The notes under the pieces are model-generated. The model did not search any database. It worked only from the letters and a program-made list of their open reading frames with translations, and was not told where the DNA came from. The translations under genes and the position numbers were made by a program. From positions 3,855,001 through 3,919,000 of the forward strand of contig NC_087117.1 of the NCBI RefSeq assembly GCF_963855985.1: a stretch of DNA of 64,000 nucleotides, read 5' to 3'. The DNA is from Ostrinia nubilalis (Eukaryota > Arthropoda > Insecta > Lepidoptera > Crambidae). This document shows, piece after piece, positions 11,545 through 23,969 of this stretch (positions are counted from its first letter, which is position 1; each line of letters starts with the position of its first letter).

Positions 11545-12584
11545 ATATTTTAGTTTTTCCTTGATTCATACACCAAACACTACTTATATTCCAAATTTGA
11601 AGCTTCTAGGTCTGCTAGAAGTGCCTTAGAATTTTGATGATCGGTGAGTCAGTCAGTGAGTCAGTGAGTGACAAAATTAAGTAACTTTGACCCGTTATAA
11701 TTCTTAAACTACTGGTTCAAATTGAATGAAATTTTAAATATACCGTGTCTTTACAATGCCTGCATAGCTAATGAAAATTCAGCCTTCTAGTTTTATCCAC
11801 AACGAAGTTACAGGCAGTCGAAAATGGCCTGAATTGCTTCGAGAAAAGGATGGTACGGCCGTGCCGCTTTTTTGCTCGACTTGGTGGGGGCACTGCCGTG
11901 CCCCCAGATAACATTGCATTTTTATCAATGGCGTTGTTGCTACCTGCCTGGGTATCGTACTTACTTACTTGATGAGTAGCAAGTGGAAACCTATTAATTA
12001 ACTATGCAGCGAGATCACAACAGCACGTACTTATTTGTTAGTTCGAGATTTGAACTAAAAAACGCGCACTGTTGTTCCAAAAACTCGACAATTATCAACA
12101 CTCCTCGGTCCCCCCTACCGTGCCCCTACTTATACATGCTAAATAATGTACCAGCTGACGGATGCTGACCAAGTAACACTTTGTGTCATCAGCTTGTGAT
12201 AGACGGTGGTTACATAAATCCTGGCAGGCGGACTCTACGATAATAACGTGCAAGGTCGCTGTCAAGGCGCCGTCATTGTCGTCATGAACTACTGACTAGT
12301 ACTGCTAGTACTACTTACCTACTACGATTACTATGTATTGACGATGACTTTTTACTGACGATGTTTCTCGCGCTGCTTCTTCTCAGCAGGCCCATTTATT
12401 GTCCCGAAACACAGGTAGGGGTTTTATTAATCTAAGAGGTAGGGTTAAAGTAAAATATTTTTCCTAATAAGGAACAGCGTTACTCGTTTGAGGTGTGACT
12501 CGTTGAGAACAAGCGAAATTAAGGAAGGAATCATTTTCTTTGATCACGGACAGATACCTAGCTTAATTAGCTTAAAGGTTCAGT
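11545..12584. other. Gene-free spacer containing part of an interspersed repeat
   Basis: No gene. 11640-11680 holds a (GTGAGTCA)n-like short tandem stretch. The rest is unassigned. Confidence 0.3.
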
Positions 12585-12688
12585 CAAACCAACGCGATCA
12601 GCCGGCGTGCAGCGATGGCGATCAGACATAAATGCATTGGATCGCCATCGCTGCACGCCGGCTGATGGCGTGTGATCGCGTTGGTTTG
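12585..12688. mobile_element. Fold-back MITE with about 38-bp arms
   Basis: CAAACCAACGCGATCAGCC...GGCGATC and its complement GATCGCCATCGC...GCGTTGGTTTG flank a 17-bp loop. The right arm carries a short extra GGCGTGT. Non-coding. Confidence 0.7.
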
Positions 12689-12697
12689 CTAGCCAAC

Positions 12698-12796
12698 TAA
12701 TGAGGGTTTTTCGCGATTGAAAAATCCGCCAGATGGCAATACGTAGACGCGAGGTCCAAATGCGGGCGGATTTTCCAATCGCGAAAACCCTCATTA
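12698..12796. mobile_element. 99-bp fold-back MITE
   Basis: TAATGAGGGTTTTTCGCGAT... at the left and ...ATCGCGAAAACCCTCATTA at the right are inverted repeats of about 31 bp. TA at each tip would fit a Tc1/mariner-like target, but the family is unproven. Confidence 0.7.
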
Positions 12797-14102
12797 GATC
12801 CTACGCGTTGAGCATTCCAGTGAAAGCATTTAGAAGGAGAGTCGTTGAAAAGAGTAAAATCGACAAAACATGCTTTAGCCTTCCAGGATTACCCCCTCTT
12901 GGCATGCCATACATAAGTAACAACTACCGCAAGTGATCAAGTGAATTATCTGCTAACATTGCTGCTAACTTCATAGGTACGTAGTTCGGTGTCCCTGGCC
13001 CACGGTCGATCAATATGCCGCACTGAAAGTTGCATGGGCACTGAAGTGACGCAATCGTTGTCATGTTTTACTGAGACAATTGACTTGGCAAGTCAATGGG
13101 TCTAGACGAGCTCGTGGTCCAAATGAAACCTGGAAAAATAAAAGAAAACCTGGAAAATGTATTTGTTAAGTCAACATGTTCTATCCTTTTGATTTTCTAT
13201 TATTGTTTCTAACGAAATCACCCTTTTGCCTACTCGAATCATCACCAAAATTTTGGTCTGAGTTTTCTTACCTATGATTTATTTATAGACTGCTATTGTT
13301 CCTACAACAGAATAGGTATAGCATCGGTACATTTACACAGACGGTAAGTAGGTACATTTAATGTAGACTGAATTTTGTGTAAGGTAAATATTTTTTATGC
13401 ACGAGTGCAGAATAAAGGTACCTGTCTTCTGGTACCTATTACGAGTATATGTACTATAGTGGTTATAACCAGATGTTCCAAGGATCACTCAACATTTCCT
13501 CCTAGAATCACCTCCAAACTTAATAATTCGAGCGTTGAACTCTTGAGTCTAGATCCAGACATAATGCCGCTAGCTAGACTCCCCTTTGGCACAGCCTTTG
13601 GGCAAGCTACCCCTGCTCAATAGTAGGGGGACAAGCTGTTACGACATCCCGACCTCTTTAAAGAAGCGCAGGCGCGGACCTAACGTTTCCCGTTCGATCA
13701 CTCCCAATCCATTTTACGTAACTTACCTTCTCCACGTTATATAACATTTTAAAATTAAATATCGTTTGACCTGTGCCGCGCGACCTTGGACCACATATGA
13801 TCACCACAGCGTAGAATAGTTGGCTACACGCCAACCCGCTGCGCGCGCGCCTATGGCCAGCATTTGACCGGCCTTATGTAACCTAAATATATCACGTGAC
13901 TATTTTAAGCTGTACTTGACGACGGCCAATGGCAGAGATGACAGCTCGCGTTGAAAGGACGATGCTTTTCTTTGGTAGATGTTTAGACAGAATATAGCTC
14001 AGCTCTCTGCTGCAGAAGAATATTAGGTATATTAGGAAGAAATAAGTATGCAGACAAAAAGACCACTTTGCACTGGAGGGAAGTCGAACCCTAACTTCGA
14101 AC
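12797..14102. other. Gene-free spacer
   Basis: About 1.3 kb with short open frames only, none with a recognisable domain or splice-linked partner. Confidence 0.35.
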
Positions 14103-14430
14103 TTTTTTTTTATCCACAACGAGGAAGCTCTTGGCCTGTATCTCACCTGATGGTAAGTGACGATCAGGCCGAAGGTGGAAGCGAGCTTCACCCGGAATCC
14201 TCAACCGCGGAAGAACTGGCTATCTTACCTCTAACTGCCGGAACACAACAATGCTGTTAACATTGTTGTTATGGCGACAGACTTAGGTAAGATGGTGGTA
14301 GCTAGCCAGGCGGACTTAGAACAAGCCCTACCACCAACCAAACCGAACAGAAAAATCTGCCCCCACTGGGAATCGAACCCGGGACCTCTGCGTCTGAAGC
14401 AGGTGGTCTTACCACCAGACACAGAGGCGG
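14103..14430 (-). mobile_element. tRNA-derived SINE, copy 1
   Basis: On the minus strand the 5' head (about 14430 down to 14352) is tRNA-like: GGTGGTAAGACCACC, then CTGC-TTCAGAC-GCAG as an anticodon-like hairpin and a B box GGTTCGATTCC. The body runs about 240 bp and ends in an A-run (T8 on the plus strand at 14103). A second copy lies at 34471-34800. Confidence 0.8.
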
Positions 14431-14441
14431 TTAACTCCTCC

Positions 14442-14725
14442 TATATTCGTTCGTTTCAGCCTAATAATGTCCACTGTTGGACAAAGGCCTCCCCCAAAGA
14501 TTTCCACAAAGATCGTCGGTCCACTTAGTGGAAAACCTGCCCACACTACATATTCCGGCCTCCTATGTTATTCTGATTAAATTCGTTGCGGGTCCAATGA
14601 TAGTTTAACTTTCCCACAAGACAAACTTGACCTTCATTGGTTTTGTGTTTTATTGGCGGTCAAGCTGTAGATCCTGACTGCACAGGAGTTGCAGTGTTGG
14701 GAACGAGAGGTGGGAATACTCCCGT
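14442..14725 (-). mobile_element. RTE LINE tip followed by a fold-back repeat half
   Basis: 14442-14570 matches the reversed 3' tip of the RTE family (TTTCAGCC..TGTCCACTGTTGGACAAAGGCCTCCCCCAA). 14590-14725 matches one arm of the repeat at 27543-27792. 14777-14835 is another RTE scrap. Confidence 0.55.
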
Positions 14726-14839
14726 GACAAAACGACCACATGATGCTGATTCTTGAGATTCTTCTTGATGGTCTGGTATAAAACAGGACCTGCCCACACT
14801 ACGTCTTCCGGCCCGTAGTCACCACTCGAGAACTTTTCT

Positions 14840-15817
14840 GCACAACGCTTTTTTTCTAGAAAGGGGAAAAGAAATTACCTTACTAAGAACTAATTACACA
14901 TACTCACAAGCATCAAACAATACAGTTATGGCTATGACATTAGATAACTAGTGCGGCGGCAATCATGTCCTTGCGACTAGATTTAGTCTGGAGTTGATAA
15001 CTTGATAACGCACTGATAAGTAACGTTTTGTTATCTCATTTAACGTTAATCACTTAACTGACTTAACTTTCGGTCATTCTTCACGGTTAAAGATTGTGCA
15101 ATTTGTTTTTTATGACTTTACTTAGCTCTGTGTGGTGTACAAAATTCTTAAATTCTATATGTTGGACGTTGTCGTAATTTATAATGACCGCTTGGAATCA
15201 TGGGCCGATATATCTTTGGCTAAGAGTAATAACGTTGTTCATAGATGATGCGGGCTGCGTTCATTTTGAACCTGACCGCAGAACTCATCCAGGTACAAGT
15301 ACACTATGCGGAACATAAATAATGACAGAGACGTAATAGATAGTGAGCGATCTAGCGCTTCGTCTCAGTCAATTTTCCACATAGCGTACCTACATGGGCC
15401 ATAGGAAATCCTCGAGAATGCTGCTATGTCATTGGTTTATTTATTACCAATCTGTAGCGTATGCGACGTATGTATTTTGTAACCTTATTGTTATAGCCCC
15501 GCATTCTTGAACTATTTTTCCGATTGTCATTGGGCGGTTTTCCATCAGCTGGCAGCTGACCTCGGCGGCATGTCTTCGAAATATATGATATTTGACGTGT
15601 TGTGGTGGCGCACGGGAATGGAAAAACTATAGCATAAAACTTTTTTACAGGACACAAGAGACCATTGGCGTATCAAAGCTTATTTTTCAAGGGGGGGGGC
15701 TGTGCCCGATGCAAGAGTGGTGAATCTTCTTCTTAGCTCAGGTAGGTATTCAATCCACTGACACTTTTTCAATTTCAATGTCAGTTATATTTATTTGTAG
15801 TCATCTTGTACTATAAT
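14840..15817. other. Gene-free spacer
   Basis: About 1 kb without coding signal. A G9 run lies at about 15692-15700. Confidence 0.3.
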
Positions 15818-16111
15818 TAGGGCATGCAATTCGGATATCCGGATATCCATATTATTCGGATATTCGCCACATTTATTATTCGAATAGCATCTTTGTAATT
15901 ATTCGGTCTTTTCGAACAATACGAATACACCTTTCCTAAAAAATTGTAAAAATATCTGACCGCAAACTTATTAATAAAACTTAAAACTATTAAAACTGCA
16001 GGCATGAAGTTAGCGGTTAGGTTAGATGAATGGACAAGTGCGCGCAATCACAGTACCTCTAGCATGAACAACTTTCGTCTTCAAATCGTTTGCGTATTCG
16101 TTAAAATTCGA

Positions 16112-16250
16112 TACTCAACCTTCGACGACGACCTGATAAAGGTAGCGGGAAGGCGCTGGATGCAGGCCGCTACCAACCGTGCGATGTGGAAGTCATTGGG
16201 GGAGGCCTATGTTCAACAGTGGACGTCCTGTGGCTGAAATGATGATGATG
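16112..16250 (+). mobile_element. RTE LINE 3' tip nested in the hAT element
   Basis: Encodes the family tail LIKVAGRRWMQAATNRAMWK followed by [14 protein letters not shown] and ends TGGCTGAAATGATGATGATGAA. Confidence 0.75.
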
Positions 16251-16564
16251 AACCATATCTTACACTAAGTTCACTTTACGACACGTTCACAAGGGCGCTG
16301 TTGTAGTTTTCGTACTAAATCTTTTGATGGCGATTCGAGTACGCAAACGATTCGAACTCGAAAGTTTTTCGTGCTAGCCGTACTGATATTCAAGTGCCAA
16401 CCAATATTCGCGAAAAAGGTTAAAGTGCCAGGCATATGGTTTCCAATGGTGCTAGTGTTATGGTGTAGTTATCTCCTGTGGTACTGAGATTTTTTGTTTG
16501 TAGTAAATCAGCAGGAGTCCAGGGACTCAGTTGCCCTCAGTGGGCATCCGGTTTCTCAACTGTC

Positions 16565-17605
16565 CTAAAATCTACTAAGGATACTCCTGACACTAGCTCT
16601 TTGCAGTCTGCTGAATAGGAAGCCCTCAATGGTCATGAGTTGTTGGACTGATGAGTTTGGATGATTTGAAAGTTTATTCTTGTAGCGGAGTGTGTGGCTC
16701 TTTATTTCTTCTCTGACTGTGGGCAATGGCAAGTCCTGATAGATGAGCCTGTTGCTGATATACCACGGCATTTGGTAAATCAAACGTACGGCTTTTGTCT
16801 AAAAGTGCTCGATTATGTCAAGATTGGAGTTGGCAGCTGTTCCCCACAGCTGTATCCCGTGGGTCCAGATAGGTTTAAGGATAGTTTTGTAGACCATCAT
16901 TTTACTACTGGTGTTCAGCTGTGACTGGACTCCGACAAGCCACATCATGTTTTTTAGTTTGGCATCTAGGTGCTTCCTCTTTGTCCATATAATATGCTTT
17001 CTCCAGGTTAGCCTGCGGTCCAGGTGCAAGCCCAGATACCTAACGTCCTCAGCCTGAGGTATTTGGATACCATTAAGTTTGACCGGTGGGCAGGAGTATC
17101 TTCTGAGAATCAAGGTTACATGAACATGCACAGATTTGATTGAGAAGTGAGGCCGTCACTGGATCGTCGTGTGTTGCCATTGTTACATTGTCGTCAGCAA
17201 AGGTTCCTGTGAATGTATTTGCAGTTGTTGGCAGGTCTGCGGTAAACAATAGGTATAGCACGAGCCCCAAGACACTACCCTGGGGTATACCGGACGTTAT
17301 GTTGCATAAGGCAGAACAAGAGTCTCCAGATCTGACTTCAAAGCGTATGTCTTTCAAATGCGACCTAAGTATTTCGTAGAACGGACATGGGAGGTTCTGT
17401 TTAAGTTTGTACAAGAGCCCTTTATGCCAGACCTTGTCGAAGGCTGACTTATGTGAATGTCCAAGAACGCAGCTGAGCAGTATCGTTTCTTTTCTAGTGC
17501 TTCTGAGACGATTTTTATGGTTCTGTGGACCTGTTCAGTTGTGGAGTGTCTTTCCCGGAAACCAAATTGGTGTTCAGGTATCAGATCACCGATCTGGGGC
17601 TTCAT
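16565..17605 (-). pseudogene. Jockey-like LINE reverse transcriptase, broken
   Basis: Minus-strand frames, in order: IPEHQFGFRERHSTTEQ (17605-17354), ITSGIPQGSVLGLVLY and FADDNVTMA (17414-17073), VRYLGLHLDRRLTWRKHI (17131-16799), then a C-terminal tail (16783-16565). These are the finger, palm (FADD catalytic pair) and thumb blocks of jockey-clade reverse transcriptase, spread over at least three frames by frameshifts. The endonuclease half is missing. It is a 5'-truncated dead copy. Confidence 0.8.
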
Positions 17606-18005
17606 TCGTTTGAACAGTATTTTTTCGAATACCTTCGATAGCAGCGTTTTTTTTTCAAGTAGTTATTGAGCAAATTGATCCTTATTAAAATGATTATAGA
17701 CAAAAAAGTGTTTGTTTTAATTTGCATTATATTGGAAATAGCAGTATTCGAAAAAATCGTTTTATTCGAAGTATTCGAATACCATAAATTTTAGTATTCG
17801 AAATATTCGAATACCAATATCGAACGAATAATGCATGCCCTAACTATAATCGTACTACAAGTACCTCCTACATTCTTCGAAGTGGTTCTTATGATTGACA
17901 ATTTCGTTCAATAAAACAATATTATAAAAGCAGCAAAACTTAGAAAGCTCTTGTTAAATGAATTAGTAGGATATTTAATAAAACATCTTTGTCAACTCAC
18001 ATAAA

Positions 18006-18011
18006 TTTATT
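18006..18011 (-). terminator. Polyadenylation signal of V-ATPase subunit e
   Basis: AATAAA on the minus strand (TTTATT on plus), about 400 nt beyond the stop codon at 18414-18416. It is the nearest good signal and implies a 3' UTR of roughly 420 nt. Confidence 0.55.
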
Positions 18012-18413
18012 GAAATAAAATATTTATCTACAATTATTATTATTTAATACATTTTTACATACACTTTTCATTACAGCAACAACATGGAATGATATCCGCT
18101 TACAAAGTTTTTTTAAACATCAAAGTTAATGCCAATGTACATTTTAAATATATTTTCGTTATTTTATTAACTTCCAGAGGATTGTGACATTATATTACTC
18201 AAACTTAAGATAAAAACTTGAGCGTAGATTCACGCTTTTGATGAGTTGAGTTAAAATTACAAGTTTGAAACTTTGAATAGGTATATTGACCAGAAGGAAG
18301 GTTAGTGTGTAAATTTTTATCTTGATACGGATCTCTTGTTATTCTTACATACAATTGGTAGGAAAATAAGCAATAAATTACTTAAGGTATTGAAGACTGT
18401 TTCTTCATTCGAT

Positions 18414-18443
18414 TTAACCTTGGGTTTTGTTGAAGTCGTTTCC
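18414..18443 (-). CDS. ATP6V0E: V-ATPase subunit e, candidate last exon
   Basis: A 30-bp coding end after the acceptor [20 protein letters not shown] and a TAA stop. Phase 0 fits exon 3, the WGN junction resembles other insect subunit e tails, and an AATAAA follows. Distance from exon 3 (15.7 kb) makes it an inference. Confidence 0.6.
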   Translation of the reverse strand, partial: GNDFNKTQG

Positions 18444-21400
18444 CTGTAACAAAAGAAAACGCATGTTAAAATAATAAAAACTTGTGTGTATAAGTGGCCA
18501 CAGATAAATTACGTCACACGAATTTCATGATTTTCGAACCACGTCATTGTCACAGCTGGTCACATTTGTGATCATCATCATCATCATTTCAGCCATGAGG
18601 CCCACTGCTGAACGTAGGCCTCCCCCAATGATTTGCATGTTGTTGACATAGGGTGGTCCAAACACAAACGCCGGACTCGGTGCTTATTTTGTTTGCAATT
18701 AGCATCATAGCTCATGAGTGAGCACTACTGAGTGAGGACATAGCAGGAAGGCGCTGGATTCAGGCCGCTACCAACCGGTCAACATGGAAATACAAATCGA
18801 AGAGGAAATATTTTTGGCGTACAAAATGTCTACAATTCACTGTGCTCCTTTTCCACTCCAAACTGCCATAAAAGTTTACTAACATTGTCGGTTCAATTCG
18901 AACGCGAGCCAAATAGCTTCCATACACAGACCACTTGGCCTTACAGAAAGTAGCATTAAGTCAGAAAAGTAATTTATTTTCTGCAAATAGGCTTTTAAAA
19001 CGGCGCTTTATGCGTTTCAGCAGGCCTCCGTCACTCGCCTATGCCGGCCGAGATAATTACCTACAGCGCGCGACAACTTCAAGTTGCAAATCAGTCAAGG
19101 CCGCCACGCGCCGTGACGCGCCTGTGAGCACACGCGTATTTCTATACACGCTCGGTCGATTATCGTCGCAATCAAGGTTTATTGTTCCAACAGCACTGTT
19201 ATTCTTCTTTAATGGAAAATCGTAATATTTAGGAATAATAATTAACTGTAGTAATTTAAATAATTAAAAAAAACTACACTTTAAATAATTTTGAAATACC
19301 TACTTATGACAAAAAACTGTAGCAAAAAAATTATTTAGCTAATAAAAACATTAACTTTACTTCACCGTGTCTATTTTCCGACACTACACCTTTTTAAACT
19401 GTGTGTCCAATTTCGAATTATCGCAACACTGAAGTTTATTAATAGGTACTTTAGAGATGGTACGATTATAAAAACACCACTAGATTAAAGTTTACCAATC
19501 GTAAATACAATAAATGCTTCTTAAAATTAAGATTTTATTTATTTTAATTTGCTTATTCAACCCTGACGCTTGAGCTGTGAGGTAGATCAATTCTGAACAT
19601 AAAAAAATTGCGGTCTTGTGAGCGTAGTGTAAGGTGCGATTTCGAATGCACCATGTGCGTTGGATATTTTGCATTATTATTATTACCGTTAAAATGTCGG
19701 CATCTGATCCTACACAAAGGAGTGCAATTTCTGTTGCTACTATTATGTATTCTGTGGTTTCAGTAACGTTACCTCTGCTTCGGGAAAATAAATTGGCCAG
19801 CGCAGAGAAGAAGCAGCGCAAGAAATTCAGACACCTTTATTAACTTAATGATTCAGTTATTTCTACACTTTCATCCGGGTCTAGACGGGTTTAACGCGTA
19901 ATGTAATGTATCGTGTAATGTAATGGAAATAGTATGGGCAGCACGTTACATGTAAATCCACAGGTTACCCGTAATCTTACATTACACCCGTCTGGACTCG
20001 GCTTTCTGAGTTTATAGCAATGATGGGTGTAGTGTATAGACATTTGTCTCGAGCGCATACGTCACAGCCTAGTCGGCGGTGGGGGCATTCGGCGTCCGAC
20101 CGTGGTGCGGGCAGGTCGTGCTGTGTGCGTAGGCGAGCCAAATAATAATCTAATGGCGGAGATAAAGGTGTACAATACAATGGCGACGAGGATTAAAAAG
20201 GAGTGTATAAAAAAAAAAAAAAAGAAGTGAGTAGGTACACGTATAAGTTAGTTATAAATTAACTCACGGAACATTATTAATCTCAAACAAAGTACCTATC
20301 TATTTAGATTGTGCTTAAATATGAAGTGTTTACTTTATATTTTCTCAGCCACCAAAGTGTAAATGTGTGAAGAGTGATATTCCCGTTGTAATAATAAAGA
20401 TAAGTGATGGTGTTTTTAAAATTAATTTATCGATCGGAAATAACGAAAATACTTTTTGTTGTGTGTGTGTTTTGCAGTAAAACGATTCTTAATATTTTAC
20501 GTTAGTAACATGTACCTACATTAAGAAGTGGCTAATATAACACACTCACGAAAATAAGCGGAAAAGTAATAATCAGTAAAATATTAAAATAATTTATTTT
20601 ATACTGAAAGTTAATCTGGTCTGCGCATAGAAATATGACAGGAATTTATGACATAGTCATAAAATATGTTATGGGCTAGGTAAATATCTATTTTAACAAT
20701 CAAATTACCAGCAAAAGTTTAATTACCTATCCAGTAATACAATTACGTAAAATACAGCAGATACATGCAACGTAATTAACTAGAGGAATGCTGGGATCGA
20801 TCACTATCCAATAACGGTATTTATTTTTAAATTATTGATTAAATTAAAATGTTTGATGCAATACACTCAAACCAAATTAGCAGTACCCATTTTGTCTATG
20901 CTTAAAATTGGTTAATGCCATGGAAATGAATTATTTAATTACTAATTGTTGTACAAATCTAGATTAGTATAAACATGTTGGTGATATTTTAATATAAAAT
21001 AAATTACCTTTTCCGCTCGATGGCGTATGGTGACTATAGTCACTATTAAAAATAAATCGTAGTGTTATGGCAATTTATTTATTGACTTACCATAAGCGTA
21101 GGTGTATAATTATAACCCAGGTGTTAGTACTATCTATTTACTTTAATCGAGAAATGAATGAATGGAAATATTTATTTGAAATAAAACTCGTTTCACTGTT
21201 ATTGATTATTATCTTGTTATATCAATATTTAGAATAAACATACGAAGATTTGTCTGTTGGCACTTTGAGTTTACAACATGTAAACGATTATGTTCACAAT
21301 ACCATTACCTATCTAAAGGTGCTTACTAACGGCAAAATGTCGTTACCTCATCACATAATAAAATAAATTGAATTAACAAAATAAATAATTCGCAAGGATT

Positions 21401-23933
21401 ATACATTTACATTTATTTTTGAAACGTTTACAAACTATAACACCAACCTACGCACACATCAACCTATGCACACAAATTATAGAAGTAACATAGCAGTATA
21501 TGCTGGACATTAAATTGTTAACAGCAGTTATAAATTGAACATTAAATTGTTAGCAGCAGTATAATATGCTGGACATTAAATTGTTAATAGCAGTTATAAA
21601 CTGAAAATTAAATTGTAAGCAGCAGTATATGCTGGACATTAAATTGTTAACAGCAGTTATAAACTGAACATTAAATTGTTAGCAGCAGAATATGCTGGAC
21701 ATTAAATTGTTAGCAGCAGTATAATGCTGGACATTAAATTGTTAATAGCAGTTATAAACTGAACATTAAATTGATAGCAGCAGTATATGCTGGACATTAA
21801 ATTGTTAACAGTAGTTATAAACTGAACATTAAATTGTTAATAGCAGTTATAAACTGAACATTAAATTGTTAGCAGCAGTATATGCTGGACATTAAATTGT
21901 TAACAGTAGTTATAAACTGAACATTAAATTGTTAGTAGCAGTATATGCTGGACATTAAATTGTTAACAGCTGTTATAAACTGAACATAAATTGTTAGCAG
22001 CATTATATGCTGGATATTAAATTGTTAACAGCAGTTAAAAAACTGAACATTAAATTGTCAGCAGCAGTATATGCTGAATATTAAATTGTCAGCAACAGTA
22101 TATGCTGAACATTAAATTGTCACATAAGAGCATTATAATGTTGAACATTAAATTGTTATCAGCAGTATAATAATATGCTGACCATTAAATTGTTAACAGC
22201 AGTATATGCTGAACATTACATTGTTACATTAGAGTAGATAAATACTGAAATTGAAATGGTTACTTAAGAGCAGTATACTGAATATTGTATAATTAATTAT
22301 ATAATACAATCTGTTGAATACTGAAGTAAATAATATTGTTCAGTCAATCAATATAATATAATGTCGATATACCTATTCTATTAAAAAAAAAAACATATTA
22401 AAATCTACACTATCCAAACAAGGTTTAGTGATGATGAAATCAGCCAATAGAATATTAAATTGCGATTAGGCATTAAATTGCAATGAAGCATTAAATTGCA
22501 ATGAGGCATTAAATTGCTATGACGCATTAAATTGCGATGACGCATTAAATTGCGATGACGCATTAAATTGCATTGAGGCATTAAATTGCTATGACGCATT
22601 AAATAGCGATGACGCATTAAATTATAATGAGGCATTAAATTGCAATGAGGCATTAAATCGCTATGACGCATTAAATTGCGATGACGCATTAAATTGCAAT
22701 GAGGCATTAAATTGCTATGACGCATTAAATTGCGATGACGCATTAAATTGCAATGAGGCATTAAATTGCTGTGACGCATTAAATTGCGATGGTGCATTCA
22801 AGTGCAATGACATATTAAATTGTGATGTGAGGCATTTAATTGCGAAGACATCATAAAGTGGGTAGATAGGACTTGATTGCAATTTTTAGTTGTATCAGTG
22901 TACCTACCATGGAAAAATCATTCTTGTCAAGAGTAAGTACGGCTAAGTAGACTTACGCCCGTATTCACAAACGATGCTGCTTAAGTTAAGCAGCAAATCT
23001 AACGCACAGCGTTGAATAAAGCTCTGTGATTGGTTCGTTCATGTGTCACCCTGTGCGTCCATGCGCACTGTGGGACCTCATAGTAATGTTATTCTTTGGA
23101 AGAGTTAGATTGTGATGGGGAGACAGTCTCCGTTTTAGTTATATTTTCAACGCAACTGTGACTTTTAACATAGGTGGTACTGAAGCAGACTAATTTATGA
23201 ATGTGTCTCCCTAAACACTTGACATTGGCAGAATTACTGCGGCAATAAAAAACGTGGGATAGTAAAAAGAAAAAAAAACAGGTGGAACAAATGATGTTAA
23301 GTTCGAATAGCATCTATGCGCTTATAACGACTTTTAAACATTGCAAGTTTGCTTCTGTCTGAGGTAATATTTGAATCTCACGAAATAAAAAGGAGGTTAA
23401 TGCAGATTATTAGTAAGTGTCACTTTCTGAGATACAAATAATATTGATATTAATACGTATAATTGTTAAAACGCTTATGTATACCTATTTATAAGAGATA
23501 ATACGTAGTAAGGAGCATGCCGCGCGACCTCTCAGGCGTCCTCTTCTTCTGTCACTTGTGTGTTCCAACCTTGGACGAATAAACCACAATAAGACATGAC
23601 TAGCGATAGATATTTACTTATCGCGTGACCTTTAGCGAGTGACGGAAGCCTTGAAAGTCCATCCAATTGGCTTTCACCTATGGTCCCTATCACGGATCAT
23701 CAGATCACAAAAAACTAAAGCGAGATGTGACAAGGAGGCATGGCCAGTGACGCAGCAATATGCCAAACAGAACACATTGCTCGCGATAGCAATGTGCCAT
23801 GAAGTTGACGTTTTATGTATAAATAAACAGTTTATACTTATTGCTTGCGTAGTACAAAATATTATTCGCACAATGAGTACTGATATTGTGTTGAGTACTG
23901 ACGTTGAGCACATTGAGTGGATAATGAGCACAA

Positions 23934-23969
<36 letters not shown>

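Larger units (their letters stand above)
15818..17842. mobile_element. hAT-type element carrying two LINE fragments
   Basis: Begins TAGGGCATGCAATTCGGATA and ends CGAATAATGCATGCCCTA, inverted termini of at least 11 bp. Flanks are the perfect 8-bp duplication ACTATAAT (15810-15817 and 17843-17850), the hAT hallmark. Near both ends are AT-rich repeats of TATTCGAATA/GGATATCC type. No hAT transposase is left: the middle is an RTE tip (16112-16250) and a jockey-like reverse transcriptase relic. Confidence 0.85.

Noticed and set aside
14352..14430. tRNA gene on the minus strand
   Set aside because: It has tRNA-like boxes but is the head of a 330-bp SINE with an A-tail and a second dispersed copy, and the acceptor stem is not paired.
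22405..22797. 130-codon minus-strand frame rich in RHxNLM repeats
   Set aside because: Artefact of the 18-bp array inside the LTR element.
21485..22840. CRISPR-like appearance of spaced repeats
   Set aside because: Direct tandem minisatellites without unique spacers, in an animal genome with introns.
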